From assembly GCF_003173615.1 (NCBI RefSeq), contig NZ_QGNA01000003.1, positions 248,001 through 312,000 of the forward strand: a DNA stretch of 64,000 nt, given 5' to 3'. The stretch is from Falsiroseomonas bella (lineage in GTDB: Bacteria > Pseudomonadota > Alphaproteobacteria > Acetobacterales > Acetobacteraceae). Below are positions 30,232 through 38,628 of this stretch, piece by piece; within the stretch, counting starts at the first letter, position 1; each line of letters opens with the position of its first letter. The position numbers were made by a program, and so were the translations under genes. The notes beneath the pieces are model-generated. The model saw only the letters and a program-made list of their open reading frames with translations. It was not told the origin of the DNA and did not search any database.

Positions 30232-30828
30232 TCAGGTGAGTGCCGCCGCCGGCACGACGATCGCGAAGCGGTCGGCCAGCTCCGCCAGCGCATGGCGATG
30301 GATCGCCGCGCCGGAGATCGGCTCCCCGCCCAGCGGGTCCGGCAGCGCGCGCGTGGCGCAGGCATCCGCAGGGATCGTCACGCGATAGCCGAGATCGAGC
30401 GCCGCGCGCGCGGTGGAGCTGACGCACATATGCGTCTGGTAGCCGGCGACGACGAGATTCTTCCGCCCGGTCGCCGCCAGGCGCTCGGCCAGGTCGGTGC
30501 CGGCGAAGGCGTTCGGCAGCGGCTTCTCGACCACCGGCTCGGCGTCACGCGGCGCCACGGCGTCCAGGATGGCTCCGCCCGCGCCGTCGCGGTCGAACAG
30601 CCCGCCGGGCCGGCCCTTGTGCGCCACATGGATCACCACCGCCCCGGCCGCCCGCGCCCTGGCGAGCAGCCCGGCCAGCACCTGCAGCGAGGGCTCGATC
30701 CCATCAAGCGGCAGGCGCCCGGTGCGATATTCCCCCTGCGCGTCGATCAGCAGCAGCACCGAATCGGCCAGCGGGTGCGGCGCCAGATCGGCTCCGGCCA
30801 TCTGCAGCAGGGTCTTGGGGATGGTCAT
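30232..30828 (-). CDS. Isochorismatase-family cysteine hydrolase
   Basis: A 198-residue alpha/beta hydrolase of the isochorismatase/nicotinamidase family. The catalytic triad is visible: Asp in LLIDAQGEY, Lys in VEKPLPNAF and Cys in GYQTHMCVSSTAR. The cis-peptide motif is present. Substrate class (nicotinamide, N-carbamoyl compounds, isochorismate) cannot be read. The ATG at 30828 (MTIPKTL) starts the domain; a longer frame to 30897 is intergenic. It lies downstream of yajC where secD would normally be found. Confidence 0.88.
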   Translation of the reverse strand: MTIPKTLLQMAGADLAPHPLADSVLLLIDAQGEYRTGRLPLDGIEPSLQVLAGLLARARAAGAVVIHVAHKGRPGGLFDRDGAGGAILDAVAPRDAEPVVEKPLPNAFAGTDLAERLAATGRKNLVVAGYQTHMCVSSTARAALDLGYRVTIPADACATRALPDPLGGEPISGAAIHRHALAELADRFAIVVPAAALT

Positions 30829-30931
30829 GGCAAGGCTCCGTGTCGTTGCGCGCAGCCTGGCACCGCCGGAACGCGAAGTCCCGCACGCATGGCGCATGGC
30901 GCGTCATGCGTGCGGGGCATGGTTCGGGCTG

Positions 30932-31288
30932 TCAGCCCTTCGCGGCGTCGGCCGGCTTGGCGTCGTTTGCCGCGGAGGGCGGTGCGACAACGCTGCTGAT
31001 CGTGCCGCGCAGCACGGTGATGCGCACGCCGGAAGCGATCTCCACCTCGATCTCGTCGCTGTCGTCGCGGACCTTGCTGATGGTGCCGATGATGCCGCCG
31101 CCGGTGATGACGCGGTCATTGCGCTTCAGCTTCTGCAGCATCTCGCGATGCTCCTTCATCTTCTTCTGCTGCGGGCGGATCAGCAGGAAGTAGAACACGG
31201 CGAAGATCAGGATCAGCGGCAGAAGCTGCATGACCACGGCCCCGGTGCCGCCAGCGGCGTCCTGGGCATAGGCGGGTGAGATCCACAT
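30932..31288 (-). CDS. yajC: Preprotein translocase subunit YajC
   Basis: Small inner-membrane accessory of the SecDF-YajC complex. The 118-residue protein has one hydrophobic helix (LLPLILIFAVFYFLLIRPQQKKMKEH) flanked by the characteristic RPQQKK, then a KVRDDSDEIEVEIASGVRITVLRGTISSV domain. The C-terminal tail is Ala/Lys/Asp-rich. secD and secF, which usually follow it on the same strand, are absent from the window. Confidence 0.95.
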   Translation of the reverse strand: MWISPAYAQDAAGGTGAVVMQLLPLILIFAVFYFLLIRPQQKKMKEHREMLQKLKRNDRVITGGGIIGTISKVRDDSDEIEVEIASGVRITVLRGTISSVVAPPSAANDAKPADAAKG

Positions 31289-31387
31289 GGCGGTCCGGCG
31301 TCCGTTTCGTTCGGGTGGGTTGCGGGCGTTCGGCGCGCAACCTAGCTTCCGCCCCCCCGCCGTCAACCCGCCCGCCGGACCGAAGCC

Positions 31388-32266
31388 GTGACAGACCGCC
31401 CGTTGCCCGACCATGCGCTGCTGCCCGCGCTGACCCGCATCGCGGAGGCGCTGGAGCGGCTGGCGCCAGCGCTGCCGCCGCGCCCCGATCTCGGCGCCGC
31501 CGACGGCTTCGTCTGGCACCCGTCGCCCGTGCCGCGGCTTGCCCCCGTGCCGCGCATCGCCGCCGTGGACATCCTGTTGCTCAAGGGCGTGGAGCAGCAG
31601 AAGGCGATCCTGCTGGAGAACACGCTGCGCTTCGCGCGCGGCCTGCCGGCCAACAACGCGATGCTCTGGGGTGCGCGGGGGATGGGCAAATCCTCGCTTG
31701 TGAAGGCCGCGCATGCGGCGGCGAACGCCGAGAAACCGGGCGCGCTGGCGCTGATCGAGATCCACCGGGAGGACATCCGGACCCTTCCCGACCTGCTGAA
31801 CATCCTGCGTGGGCAGCAGCGGCGCTGCCTGGTGTTCTGCGACGACCTCTCCTTCGAGCGGGAGGACGCGGACTACAAGGCGCTGAAGAGCGTGCTCGAC
31901 GGCGGCATCGAGGGACGTCCCGCGAACGTGCTGTTCTACGCCACCTCCAACCGCCGCCACCTGATGCCGCGCGACATGATCGAGAACGAGTCGCGCGGCG
32001 CCATCCACGGGCAGGAGGCGGTGGAGGAGAAGGTCTCGCTGTCCGACCGCTTCGGCCTCTGGATCGGCTTCCACAATTGCGACCAGGACACCTTCTTCGC
32101 CATGATCGAGGGCTACGCCGCGACCTTCGGCCTGCCGATCGGGCCGGAGGATCTGCGCGCCGCGGCGGTCGAATGGTCCGTCACGCGCGGTGCGCGCTCG
32201 GGCCGCGTCGCCTGGCAGTTCGTGCAGGACCTGGCGGGGCGGCTCGGCGTGCGCATGGCCGCCTGA
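31388..32266 (+). CDS. DUF815 AAA+ ATPase
   Basis: A 292-residue DUF815-family P-loop ATPase. Walker A is GARGMGKSSLVK and Walker B CLVFCDDLSFE; the arginine-rich sensor segment RRHLMPRDMIENESRGAIH follows. The start is a GTG at 31388. DUF815 proteins sit near yajC in many Alphaproteobacteria and their role is unproven. It is divergent from yajC (100 bases apart) here, whereas in relatives I recall them in the same direction. Confidence 0.9.
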   Translation: MTDRPLPDHALLPALTRIAEALERLAPALPPRPDLGAADGFVWHPSPVPRLAPVPRIAAVDILLLKGVEQQKAILLENTLRFARGLPANNAMLWGARGMGKSSLVKAAHAAANAEKPGALALIEIHREDIRTLPDLLNILRGQQRRCLVFCDDLSFEREDADYKALKSVLDGGIEGRPANVLFYATSNRRHLMPRDMIENESRGAIHGQEAVEEKVSLSDRFGLWIGFHNCDQDTFFAMIEGYAATFGLPIGPEDLRAAAVEWSVTRGARSGRVAWQFVQDLAGRLGVRMAA

Positions 32267-32290
32267 TGACGGCGTTGCGCGGCTAGCTTG

Positions 32291-32309
32291 CCCGGCTGCT
32301 CTCGCCGGG
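32291..32309 (+). terminator. Hairpin downstream of the DUF815 gene
   Basis: CCCGGC-N7-GCCGGG lies 25 bases after the DUF815 stop. Two further stems follow in the same gap (32340-32366 and CTGCGGG/CCCGCAG at 32368-32388). None has a T-tract, so this is a weak call. Confidence 0.4.
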
Positions 32310-32431
32310 ATGAATTCGGGGATGCAATCGCCGCGCCCGCTTGCGCCGCCTTCCCGCGGCGGCAAGCCTGCGGGCGCGCGCCCCGCAGCAACCGGTCCAC
32401 GGACAGCCGGCGCGCCGTCCCGGAGCACTCC

Positions 32432-32656
32432 ATGTCGGCTGTTTTCGACGTCACCCTGGCGCCCTTCGCCTATGTCCTGCGGCTTGCCTATGCGCGGCCC
32501 TGGATCGCCTTCTTCGTCAGCGGCGCCGCCGGGCTCATCGCGCTCGCGCTGCACCACGAGATCTGGATGAGCCTGCTGATCTCCTTCGCCGCCTACATGC
32601 TGATGTGGATGGACGAGACGGAGCACCCGCCGGAGGCCGCGCCCGAGGCCGAATAG
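32432..32656 (+). CDS. Small two-helix membrane protein
   Basis: A 74-residue protein with two hydrophobic helices (APFAYVLRLAYARPWIAFFVSGAAGLIALAL and ISLLISFAAYMLMWM-like), then an acidic tail (DETEHPPEAAPEAE). ATG at 32432. The reading frame extends upstream of the ATG, but the sequence there is Pro/Arg/Gly-rich intergenic DNA. I do not recognise the family. It converges with serS, with a strong hairpin between them. Confidence 0.65.
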   Translation: MSAVFDVTLAPFAYVLRLAYARPWIAFFVSGAAGLIALALHHEIWMSLLISFAAYMLMWMDETEHPPEAAPEAE

Positions 32657-32665
32657 ACGCCCCCG

Positions 32666-32690
32666 CCCGGCCTGACACCGTCAGGCCGGG
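32666..32690. terminator. Bidirectional hairpin between the small membrane gene and serS
   Basis: CCCGGCCTGA pairs with TCAGGCCGGG over five bases. It lies between converging stop codons; no long T-run follows on either strand. Confidence 0.65.
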
Positions 32691-32706
32691 GCACATCCTC
32701 GCGGAG

Positions 32707-33984
32707 TCAGCCGCGCGGCGCGATCCGTGCGAGGCCGCCCATCCAGGGGCGCAGCACATCCGGCACGGCGATGCTGCCGTCTTCCTGCTGGAAGGTCTCC
32801 AGCACGGCGATGAGCGCGCGGCCGACGGCCACGCCGGAGCCGTTCAGCGTGTGCACGAACTCCGTTCCCTTCCCGCCGCCCGGCCGGAAGCGCGCCTCCA
32901 TCCGTCGAGCCTGGAAGTCGCGGCAATTGGAGCAGGACGAGATCTCGCGCCAGGCCTGCTGCCCCGGCAGCCAGACCTCGAGGTCGTAGGTCTTGGCCGC
33001 GCCGAAGCCGGTGTCGCCGGCCGAGAGCAGCACGCGCCGCCAGGTGAGGCCGAGCTCGGTCAGCACGCGCTCGGCGCAGCGCGTCATGCGCTCATGCTCC
33101 TCGGCCGACTGGTCGGGCCGGGTGATCGAGACGAGCTCCACCTTCGCGAACTGGTGCTGGCGCAGCATCCCCCGCGTGTCGCGGCCCGCGGCCCCGGCTT
33201 CCGAGCGGAAGCAGGGCGTCAGCGCCGTCAGGCGGATCGGCAGGTCGGATTCGGCCAGCAATTCCTTCGCGGCGAAGTTGGTCAACGGCACCTCGGCGGT
33301 CGGGATAAGCCAGCGGCCATCCGTGGTGCGGAACAGGTCCTCGCCGAATTTCGGGAGCTGGCCGGTGCCGTACATCGTGGCGTCGTTCACCAGGTAGGGC
33401 ACGGTCGCCTCGGTGTAGCCGTGCTCCTCGGTGTGCAGCGTGATCATCCACTGGCCGAGCGCGCGTTCCAGGCGGGCAAGCGCGCCCTTGAGCACGGTGA
33501 AGCGCGCGCCGGCGAGCTTGCCGGCGGTGGCGAAGTCCATCATGCCCAGCGCCTCGCCGAGCTCGAAATGCTGCTTCGGCGTGAAGGCGAAGGCGGCGGG
33601 CTCGGCATGGACATGCTGCACGACATTGGCCGTCTCGTCCGCGCCTTCCGGCACGTCGGGGTCGAGGCGGTTGGGCAGCGTGGCGAGAAGCGCGTCGCGC
33701 GCCTTCTCCTGCGCGTCCGGATCGGCGTTGGCAGCGGCGTCCATCGCTGCCTTGACCTCGGCCTTCAGACGCTCGGCGGTCGCGGCGTCGCCCGCCTTCA
33801 TCGCCGCGCCGATCTGCCGCGACAGCTCGTTGCGCGTGGTCTGCGCCGCCTGGACGATGCGCGTGGCCTCCACGCGCAGGTCATCGAGGCGCAGCGCCTC
33901 GGCCGAGGCCGGCGCCATCCCGCGCCGCGCCAGCGCCGCGTCGAAGGCTGCGGGATCGGCCCGCAGGGCACGGATGTCATGCAT
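32707..33984 (-). CDS. serS: Seryl-tRNA synthetase
   Basis: Class II aminoacyl-tRNA synthetase, 425 residues. The N-terminal coiled-coil tRNA-binding arm (about 30-105) precedes the catalytic core: motif 2 around [21 protein letters not shown] and motif 3 around [16 protein letters not shown]. The C terminus [10 protein letters not shown] is typical. Start ATG at 33984. It ends the conserved scp-tat-serS block. The expected surE and pcm are not downstream here. Confidence 0.97.
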   Translation of the reverse strand: MHDIRALRADPAAFDAALARRGMAPASAEALRLDDLRVEATRIVQAAQTTRNELSRQIGAAMKAGDAATAERLKAEVKAAMDAAANADPDAQEKARDALLATLPNRLDPDVPEGADETANVVQHVHAEPAAFAFTPKQHFELGEALGMMDFATAGKLAGARFTVLKGALARLERALGQWMITLHTEEHGYTEATVPYLVNDATMYGTGQLPKFGEDLFRTTDGRWLIPTAEVPLTNFAAKELLAESDLPIRLTALTPCFRSEAGAAGRDTRGMLRQHQFAKVELVSITRPDQSAEEHERMTRCAERVLTELGLTWRRVLLSAGDTGFGAAKTYDLEVWLPGQQAWREISSCSNCRDFQARRMEARFRPGGGKGTEFVHTLNGSGVAVGRALIAVLETFQQEDGSIAVPDVLRPWMGGLARIAPRG

Positions 33985-34034
33985 GATGTGAAACCTGTCG
34001 CGTCGGGCGCCGCCCAGGGCGGCACGGGGATTCG

Positions 34035-34466
34035 CTATGGAAGCTTCCGCAGGCCGTCAAGAAAGGCCCTGAGCTCGTCCTCCATCCAGACCGCGCCATC
34101 CTGCCAGAAGCGGAGCAACGCACCGCGGTTCAGCGTTGCCCAGGCCACCGCTTCGGCTTCACTGGCGCGCGCTGCCGCCGGCGGAAGGCCCATGTTGATG
34201 GTGCGTGGTGGATCTCCCAACGTTACCACCGGGCAGGGCCCATTCCGCTCTGGACTGCCGGGCCACCACTTGATCCGGGGTCCGTGCGCCGCCATCCGGG
34301 TCGAGATGAAGATCGTGCCGGGCACTCCGGTGCGCTTCTGCGAGAGGTTCACGATCTCCACCATCTCGTCGCGCGCGGGGTCGTAGGCGACGTCCTGGGC
34401 CGCGTCGCCGCCGAGGGGAAGCTGCTCCTCCTCGAAACCGGAATGCGGCCGGGGCGGCAGCGTCAC
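34035..34466 (-). CDS. Conserved hypothetical protein between tatC and serS
   Basis: A 143-residue soluble protein. I do not recognise a family. It starts at a GTG (34466) that overlaps the tatC stop by four bases. Notable segments are [29 protein letters not shown] and a C-terminal [16 protein letters not shown]. The coupled start and lack of frame interruption argue that it is a real gene co-translated with tatC. A standalone function cannot be given. Confidence 0.65.
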   Translation of the reverse strand: MTLPPRPHSGFEEEQLPLGGDAAQDVAYDPARDEMVEIVNLSQKRTGVPGTIFISTRMAAHGPRIKWWPGSPERNGPCPVVTLGDPPRTINMGLPPAAARASEAEAVAWATLNRGALLRFWQDGAVWMEDELRAFLDGLRKLP

Positions 34467-35251
34467 GTCGCGTCCTTGTCGGGCTTCGGCGCCACCCAGC
34501 CCGCCGCGAGGATCGAGATCTCGTAGAGAAGGATCAGCGGCAGGGCGAGGCCGATCTGACTGATCACGTCGGGCGGCGTGATGATGGCGGCGACGACGAA
34601 CATGCCGACGATGGCGTAGCGCCGGCCCCGCTTCAGACCGTCCACGCTGACGATGCCGACCTTCGCCATCAGCGTCAGCAGCACCGGCAGCTGGAAGGCG
34701 ATGCCGAAGGCCAGGATCATGTGCATGACCAGCGAGAGATACTCGCTGACCTTCGCCTCCAGCTGGATGGCGACGGTGCCGGCATCCGCCGGCGTCTCGA
34801 AGCTGATGAAGAATTTCCAGGCCAGCGGAAAGATGAAGTAGTAGGCCAGCGCCGCGCCGGCGATGAACAGGAACGGCGAGGCGACAAGGAAGGGCATGAT
34901 TGCCTTCTTCTCGCTCCGGTAGAGGCCCGGCGCGATGAACAGCCAGAGCTGGGTCGCCCACATCGGGAAGCTGAAGAACACCGCGCCGAAGAAGGCGACC
35001 TTCAGGTAGGTGAAGAAGGCCTCGTAGAGCGCGGTGAAGATCATCCGCCGCTCCTGCCCGCTCTGGGAGGCCAGGATGTCGGCGAGCGGCGCGGCCAGGA
35101 AGCCGTAGATCTGGCGCGAGAAATAGTAGCAGATCGCGAAGGCGATGATGAAGGCGCCGATCGACCACATGAGCCGCGTGCGCAGCTCCATGAGGTGCTC
35201 GATCAACGGCATGGGCTTGTCGTCGATCGTATCTTCGGGATCGCGCGGCAC
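34463..35251 (-). CDS. tatC: Sec-independent translocase TatC
   Basis: Core receptor of the twin-arginine pathway, 262 residues with six hydrophobic helices. Marker segments include MPLIEHLMELRTRLMW at the N terminus, AFFTYLKVAFFGAVFFSFP, and PLAWKFFISF. It binds Tat signal peptides together with TatB. Neighbouring MsrP (13516) and other signal-bearing proteins may be substrates. tatB lies just upstream, but no tatA was found in the window. Confidence 0.97.
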   Translation of the reverse strand: MPRDPEDTIDDKPMPLIEHLMELRTRLMWSIGAFIIAFAICYYFSRQIYGFLAAPLADILASQSGQERRMIFTALYEAFFTYLKVAFFGAVFFSFPMWATQLWLFIAPGLYRSEKKAIMPFLVASPFLFIAGAALAYYFIFPLAWKFFISFETPADAGTVAIQLEAKVSEYLSLVMHMILAFGIAFQLPVLLTLMAKVGIVSVDGLKRGRRYAIVGMFVVAAIITPPDVISQIGLALPLILLYEISILAAGWVAPKPDKDAT

Positions 35252-35269
35252 GGCGGAAGCCTTCGGGTC

Positions 35270-35809
35270 TCAGGCCGCGGGGCCGCTGCCGGCGGGCGGC
35301 GGCGCGGCGGCGGGTGCTTGGATCGGGGCGGCCGCGGGCAGGGGCGGCGGCGGGGGTGTCGCCGCGGCGACGCCGGGCGGGACGAAAGCGGGTGCGGCCG
35401 GCGGCGAGGGCGGCGCGGGATTGGCTGTTTCGGCGGCAGGGGGGGCGGGCGGCGGCGTCACCTCCGCGCCATGCGCGGGCGCGGGGCGATCCTCGAAGGC
35501 GTCCTTCAGCGGGTTGCCGATCGGGTCCTCGTTGAAGGTCTTGCGGATCGAGCCGTCCTTGTCGATCTCGCGCTCGACCGCGCCGCGGAAGTCGAAGTTG
35601 CGGATCTCGTTGATTTGGTTCCGCACGTCCTCGAGCTTGGCTTCGCGGACCACCTCGTCGAGCTGGCCCTGGAACTCGCCGGCCATGCGCCGCAGCTTCT
35701 GGATGCCCTTCGCGATCCCGCGCACCGCCTCCGGCAGGTCCTTCGGGCCGATGACGACCACCGCGACCACCGCGATCAGCGCAAGTTCCGTCCAGTCGAG
35801 ACCGAGCAT
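35270..35809 (-). CDS. tatB: Sec-independent translocase TatB
   Basis: A 179-residue TatB: an N-terminal helix (LGLDWTELALIAVVAVVVIGP), hinge PKDLPEAVRG, then an amphipathic helix and a long charged/coiled region. The last 60 residues are Pro/Ala-rich. The length and the Glu in the first helix separate TatB from TatA. It starts at the ATG at 35809. Its upstream neighbour is an ABC ATPase gene rather than the tatA normally found here. Confidence 0.94.
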   Translation of the reverse strand: MLGLDWTELALIAVVAVVVIGPKDLPEAVRGIAKGIQKLRRMAGEFQGQLDEVVREAKLEDVRNQINEIRNFDFRGAVEREIDKDGSIRKTFNEDPIGNPLKDAFEDRPAPAHGAEVTPPPAPPAAETANPAPPSPPAAPAFVPPGVAAATPPPPPLPAAAPIQAPAAAPPPAGSGPAA

Positions 35810-35912
35810 GCCACCCCTTCCCCGCATCCGGCTTCTCGCCCCGGACGGCGGGGCGTTCCCGTTAGCAGGAAGGCCGCGCCCCGCCAATGCGGCCGGCTTG
35901 CGTCACCCCTAC

Positions 35913-37019
35913 TTAGGGAGCCTCGGCCGGGAATACGAAGGCCCGCTCCGCATCCATCGCGACCGAAACCTGCTCCCCGCGCTGCAGCCAGGTTCCCGGC
36001 GGCAGCCTGGCATGCAGATGCAGCAGCCCCCCCTGCCCATCCGGCACCGCGAGATGCACCAGGGTGGTGGCGCCGAGCAGGCGGCAGGCTTCCACCTCGG
36101 CCAGCGTGCCGCCTTCCGCGGCGGCCGCAGGCGGCTCCAGCGAGGGCGCGCCGAGCACCCGCAGCCCCTCTGGCCGCAGCAGCACCTCGACCGGCGCGCC
36201 CTCCTCGCGCGGCAGGCCGCTCGCGGGCAGGCGGTTGCCGAGCGCGATGGCGCCGATCGGCGTCTCCACCTTGCCGTCGCGCAGGCGCGCGGGAAGCCGG
36301 TTCACCTCGCCGAGGAAGGTGGCCACGAAACGCGTGGCGGGGCCCAGATAGAGATCGGCCGGCGTGCCGAGCTGCTCGATCCGGCCCTCGTTCATCAGCG
36401 CAATGCGGTCCGCCATGAACATGGCCTCCTCCGCGTCATGCGTGACGATCAGGGTTGCGATGCCCGATTCCTGCAGTACGTGCAGCGTGTCGTCGCGCAC
36501 TTGTTCCCGAAGCCGCGCATCGAGGCTGGCAAAGGCCTCATCCAGCAGCAGCACGGCGGGGCGCGGCGCCAGGGCGCGGGCCAGGGCCACGCGCTGCTGC
36601 TGCCCGCCCGAGAGCATGTGCGGCCAGGACTGCGCATAGGCTTCCAGCCCGACGCGGGCGAGCGCATCCATGATGCGCCACTTGCGCTGGCCGCGGGGGA
36701 CGAAGCGCAGGCCGAAGGCGACGTTGTCCTCCACCGTCAGGTGCGGGAACAGCGCATAGTCTTGGAAGACGAAGCCGACGCCGCGCGATTCGGGCGGCAC
36801 CTCGCGCCCCGGCTCGGCGATGGTCTCGCCGCCGAGCGCGATCCGCCCGGCCTGCAGCGGCTCCAGGCCGGCCGCGAGGCGCAGCAGCGTCGTCTTGCCG
36901 CAGCCCGAGGGGCCGAGCAGGCAGACGATCTCGCCGGGCTTCGCGGCCAGCGACAGGCCGCGCAGCACCTCGCCGCGCTCGGGATAGGCGTGCCTGATCG
37001 AGTCGAAGGATATTGTCAT
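35913..37019 (-). CDS. FbpC/Fe3+-type ABC transporter ATP-binding protein
   Basis: A 368-residue importer ATPase with Walker A GPSGCGKTTLL, signature LSGGQQQRVALARAL, Walker B VLLLDEAFASLD and a VTHDAEEAMFMADR H-loop, plus a C-terminal TOBE-type domain from about 240. The closest functional class is the ferric iron/FbpC group, but the substrate is a guess. No permease or binding protein accompanies it here. It lies where tatA would be expected and is separated from scpB by a REP-like hairpin. ATG at 37019. Confidence 0.9.
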   Translation of the reverse strand: MTISFDSIRHAYPERGEVLRGLSLAAKPGEIVCLLGPSGCGKTTLLRLAAGLEPLQAGRIALGGETIAEPGREVPPESRGVGFVFQDYALFPHLTVEDNVAFGLRFVPRGQRKWRIMDALARVGLEAYAQSWPHMLSGGQQQRVALARALAPRPAVLLLDEAFASLDARLREQVRDDTLHVLQESGIATLIVTHDAEEAMFMADRIALMNEGRIEQLGTPADLYLGPATRFVATFLGEVNRLPARLRDGKVETPIGAIALGNRLPASGLPREEGAPVEVLLRPEGLRVLGAPSLEPPAAAAEGGTLAEVEACRLLGATTLVHLAVPDGQGGLLHLHARLPPGTWLQRGEQVSVAMDAERAFVFPAEAP

Positions 37020-37037
37020 GGGGGAAGGCCGGGCCCC

Positions 37038-37090
37038 CACCCAACCCTCCCCCGCACCGCGGGGGAGGGCTCCTTCTCCCGCCCCCGCAG
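37038..37090. repeat. REP-like hairpin upstream of the ABC ATPase
   Basis: CCCACCCAACCCTCC leads into a perfect 9-bp stem, CCCTCCCCC (37045-37053) with GGGGGAGGG (37061-37069). The GAGGGTTGGGTG core matches the intergenic element after mfd. A second, imperfect stem (CCCGC.../GTGCGGGA) follows. It could terminate scpB transcription on the minus strand. Confidence 0.6.
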
Positions 37091-37116
37091 TGCGGGACAG
37101 GGCCGGGGTGGCGGCG

Positions 37117-37797
37117 TCACCGTCCTACGTCCTCCCCGGAGCCCTCCGGCGCAGCTTCGCCCGCCTCCTCCTCCGCCTTCTCCTCGGCAGCCGCCAGAAG
37201 CGGCGCCGCGGCCTCGGCGCTGACCAGCTCCTCGCGCTTCGGAAGGTCCTTGATGGAGGTCAGGCCGAACTGCTCCAGGAAGCGCGGCGTGGTGCCCCAG
37301 AGCGTCGGGCGGCCGGGCACCTCCTTGTGGCCCTTCGGCGCGATCAGGCCATGTTCCAGCAGTGCCTCCAGCGTCGCCTGGGACAGGCCGGCGCCGCGGA
37401 TCTCCTCGACCTCGGCGCGAGTCACGGGCTGGTGCCAGGCGATGACGGCCAGCGTCTCCATCGCCACGCGCGGCAGGCGGCGCGGCACCTCAACCACGCG
37501 GGTCAGCGCCGGGGCGAGGTCCGGCGCCGTGCGCAGCGCCCAGCCGCCGGCGACCTCGGCCAGCACCACGCCACGGCCCTGCAACGCCTCGCCCAGCGCC
37601 GCCAGCACGGTGGCGGCAAGCTGACCCTCGGGCAGCACCTGCTGCAGCCGCTGCGGCGTCACCGGGCGGTCGGAGGCGAAGAGCAGCGCCTCGGCCAGCC
37701 GCACCGCCTCGGGCGTGGCGGGGGCGGGGGGCGCGGGTTCCTCTGCTGCCGCCGGGGGATCTTCCGGCGGGGCCGCATCCTCAGGCGGCGCGGACAT
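37117..37797 (-). CDS. scpB: Chromosome segregation and condensation protein ScpB
   Basis: Kite subunit of the SMC-ScpAB complex that organises chromosomes. The 226-residue protein has two winged-helix domains (EALLFASDRPVTPQRLQQVLP, and ETLAVIAWHQPVTRAEVEEIRG), then a GLTSIKDLPKREEL element. The first 30 residues and the last 35 are acidic/Ala-rich and likely disordered. Its start overlaps scpA by 17 bases. Confidence 0.95.
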   Translation of the reverse strand: MSAPPEDAAPPEDPPAAAEEPAPPAPATPEAVRLAEALLFASDRPVTPQRLQQVLPEGQLAATVLAALGEALQGRGVVLAEVAGGWALRTAPDLAPALTRVVEVPRRLPRVAMETLAVIAWHQPVTRAEVEEIRGAGLSQATLEALLEHGLIAPKGHKEVPGRPTLWGTTPRFLEQFGLTSIKDLPKREELVSAEAAAPLLAAAEEKAEEEAGEAAPEGSGEDVGR

Positions 37798-38617
37798 CCT
37801 TGTTCTCCTCCACGCGCTCGGCGCGGCGGAGCATGATGGGGCCGAAGGCCCGCTCCTGGCGAAGCTCGACCGCGCCGCCGCGGGCCATCTCCAAGCCCGC
37901 CACGAGCGTGCTGGCAAGTGCCGCGCGCCGTTCCACCGTGTCGAGGGAGGCACCGACCTCCCCATCCGGCAGGAATCGCTGCAGCACCGCCCAGGAGGGA
38001 AACTCGCCGAGTGCGCGGGAAAGCTGGGTGATCGCCTCCTGCACCGACCAGAGCCGGCGGGGCTTCGGGCGGTAGGGGCGCTTGGCGATGGCGCGGCGAC
38101 GCCCCGCGACATAGGCTTGGCACAGCGCCGAGAGGTCGGCGCGGATGCCGGAGCGGTCCTGTACCGTCAGGTCCTCCGGCGCGCCGCGCGGAAACAGGTC
38201 GCGGAACAGCTGCGGCCTGACGCCGAGCCAGGCGGCGCCGGCCCGCATGCGCTCGAGCTCGGCGAGGCGGTCGGTCAGGCGGCCGGCCAGCGCCTCGGGG
38301 TCCTCGCCCGCGGCTTCCTCCTTCGGAAGAAGCAGGCGGGACTTCAGCCAGGCGAGCCAGGCGGCCATCACCAGCCATTCGGCCTGGATCTCCAGCCGGA
38401 GGCCGCGGGCCTGCTCGATCACCGCAAGATACTGGTCCACCAGCGCGACGATCGAGATCCGCTCCAGATCCACCTTCTGGGCGCGGGCGAGGTCCAGCAG
38501 CAGGTCGAGCGGCCCCTCGAAGCCATCGAGGTGCAGCAGCAGCACCGGCGCGCCGGCCGCGCCGAGCGGGGCGGGAAAGGCGGGTACGGCGGGCATGGCA
38601 GCGGCGGCGGCGGTCAT
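37781..38617 (-). CDS. scpA: Segregation and condensation protein ScpA
   Basis: Kleisin that bridges the SMC heads. The 278-residue protein contains FEGPLDLLLDLARAQKVDLERISIVALVDQYL, the standard ScpA opening, then a linker and a C-terminal winged helix (VQEAITQLSRAL). The ATG at 38617 begins a short Ala-rich head. It overlaps scpB and is upstream of it on the same strand. A M50 peptidase gene is inserted between it and nagZ. Confidence 0.94.
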   Translation of the reverse strand: MTAAAAAMPAVPAFPAPLGAAGAPVLLLHLDGFEGPLDLLLDLARAQKVDLERISIVALVDQYLAVIEQARGLRLEIQAEWLVMAAWLAWLKSRLLLPKEEAAGEDPEALAGRLTDRLAELERMRAGAAWLGVRPQLFRDLFPRGAPEDLTVQDRSGIRADLSALCQAYVAGRRRAIAKRPYRPKPRRLWSVQEAITQLSRALGEFPSWAVLQRFLPDGEVGASLDTVERRAALASTLVAGLEMARGGAVELRQERAFGPIMLRRAERVEENKDVRAA

Positions 38618-38628
38618 GCGGGTCCCCC

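Noticed and set aside
35913-37019. Orphan ATPase considered as the missing PhnC for the unit at 58.7 kb
   Set aside because: The sequence is of the Fe3+/FbpC class with a TOBE domain and is 22 kb away; there is no evidence of partnership.
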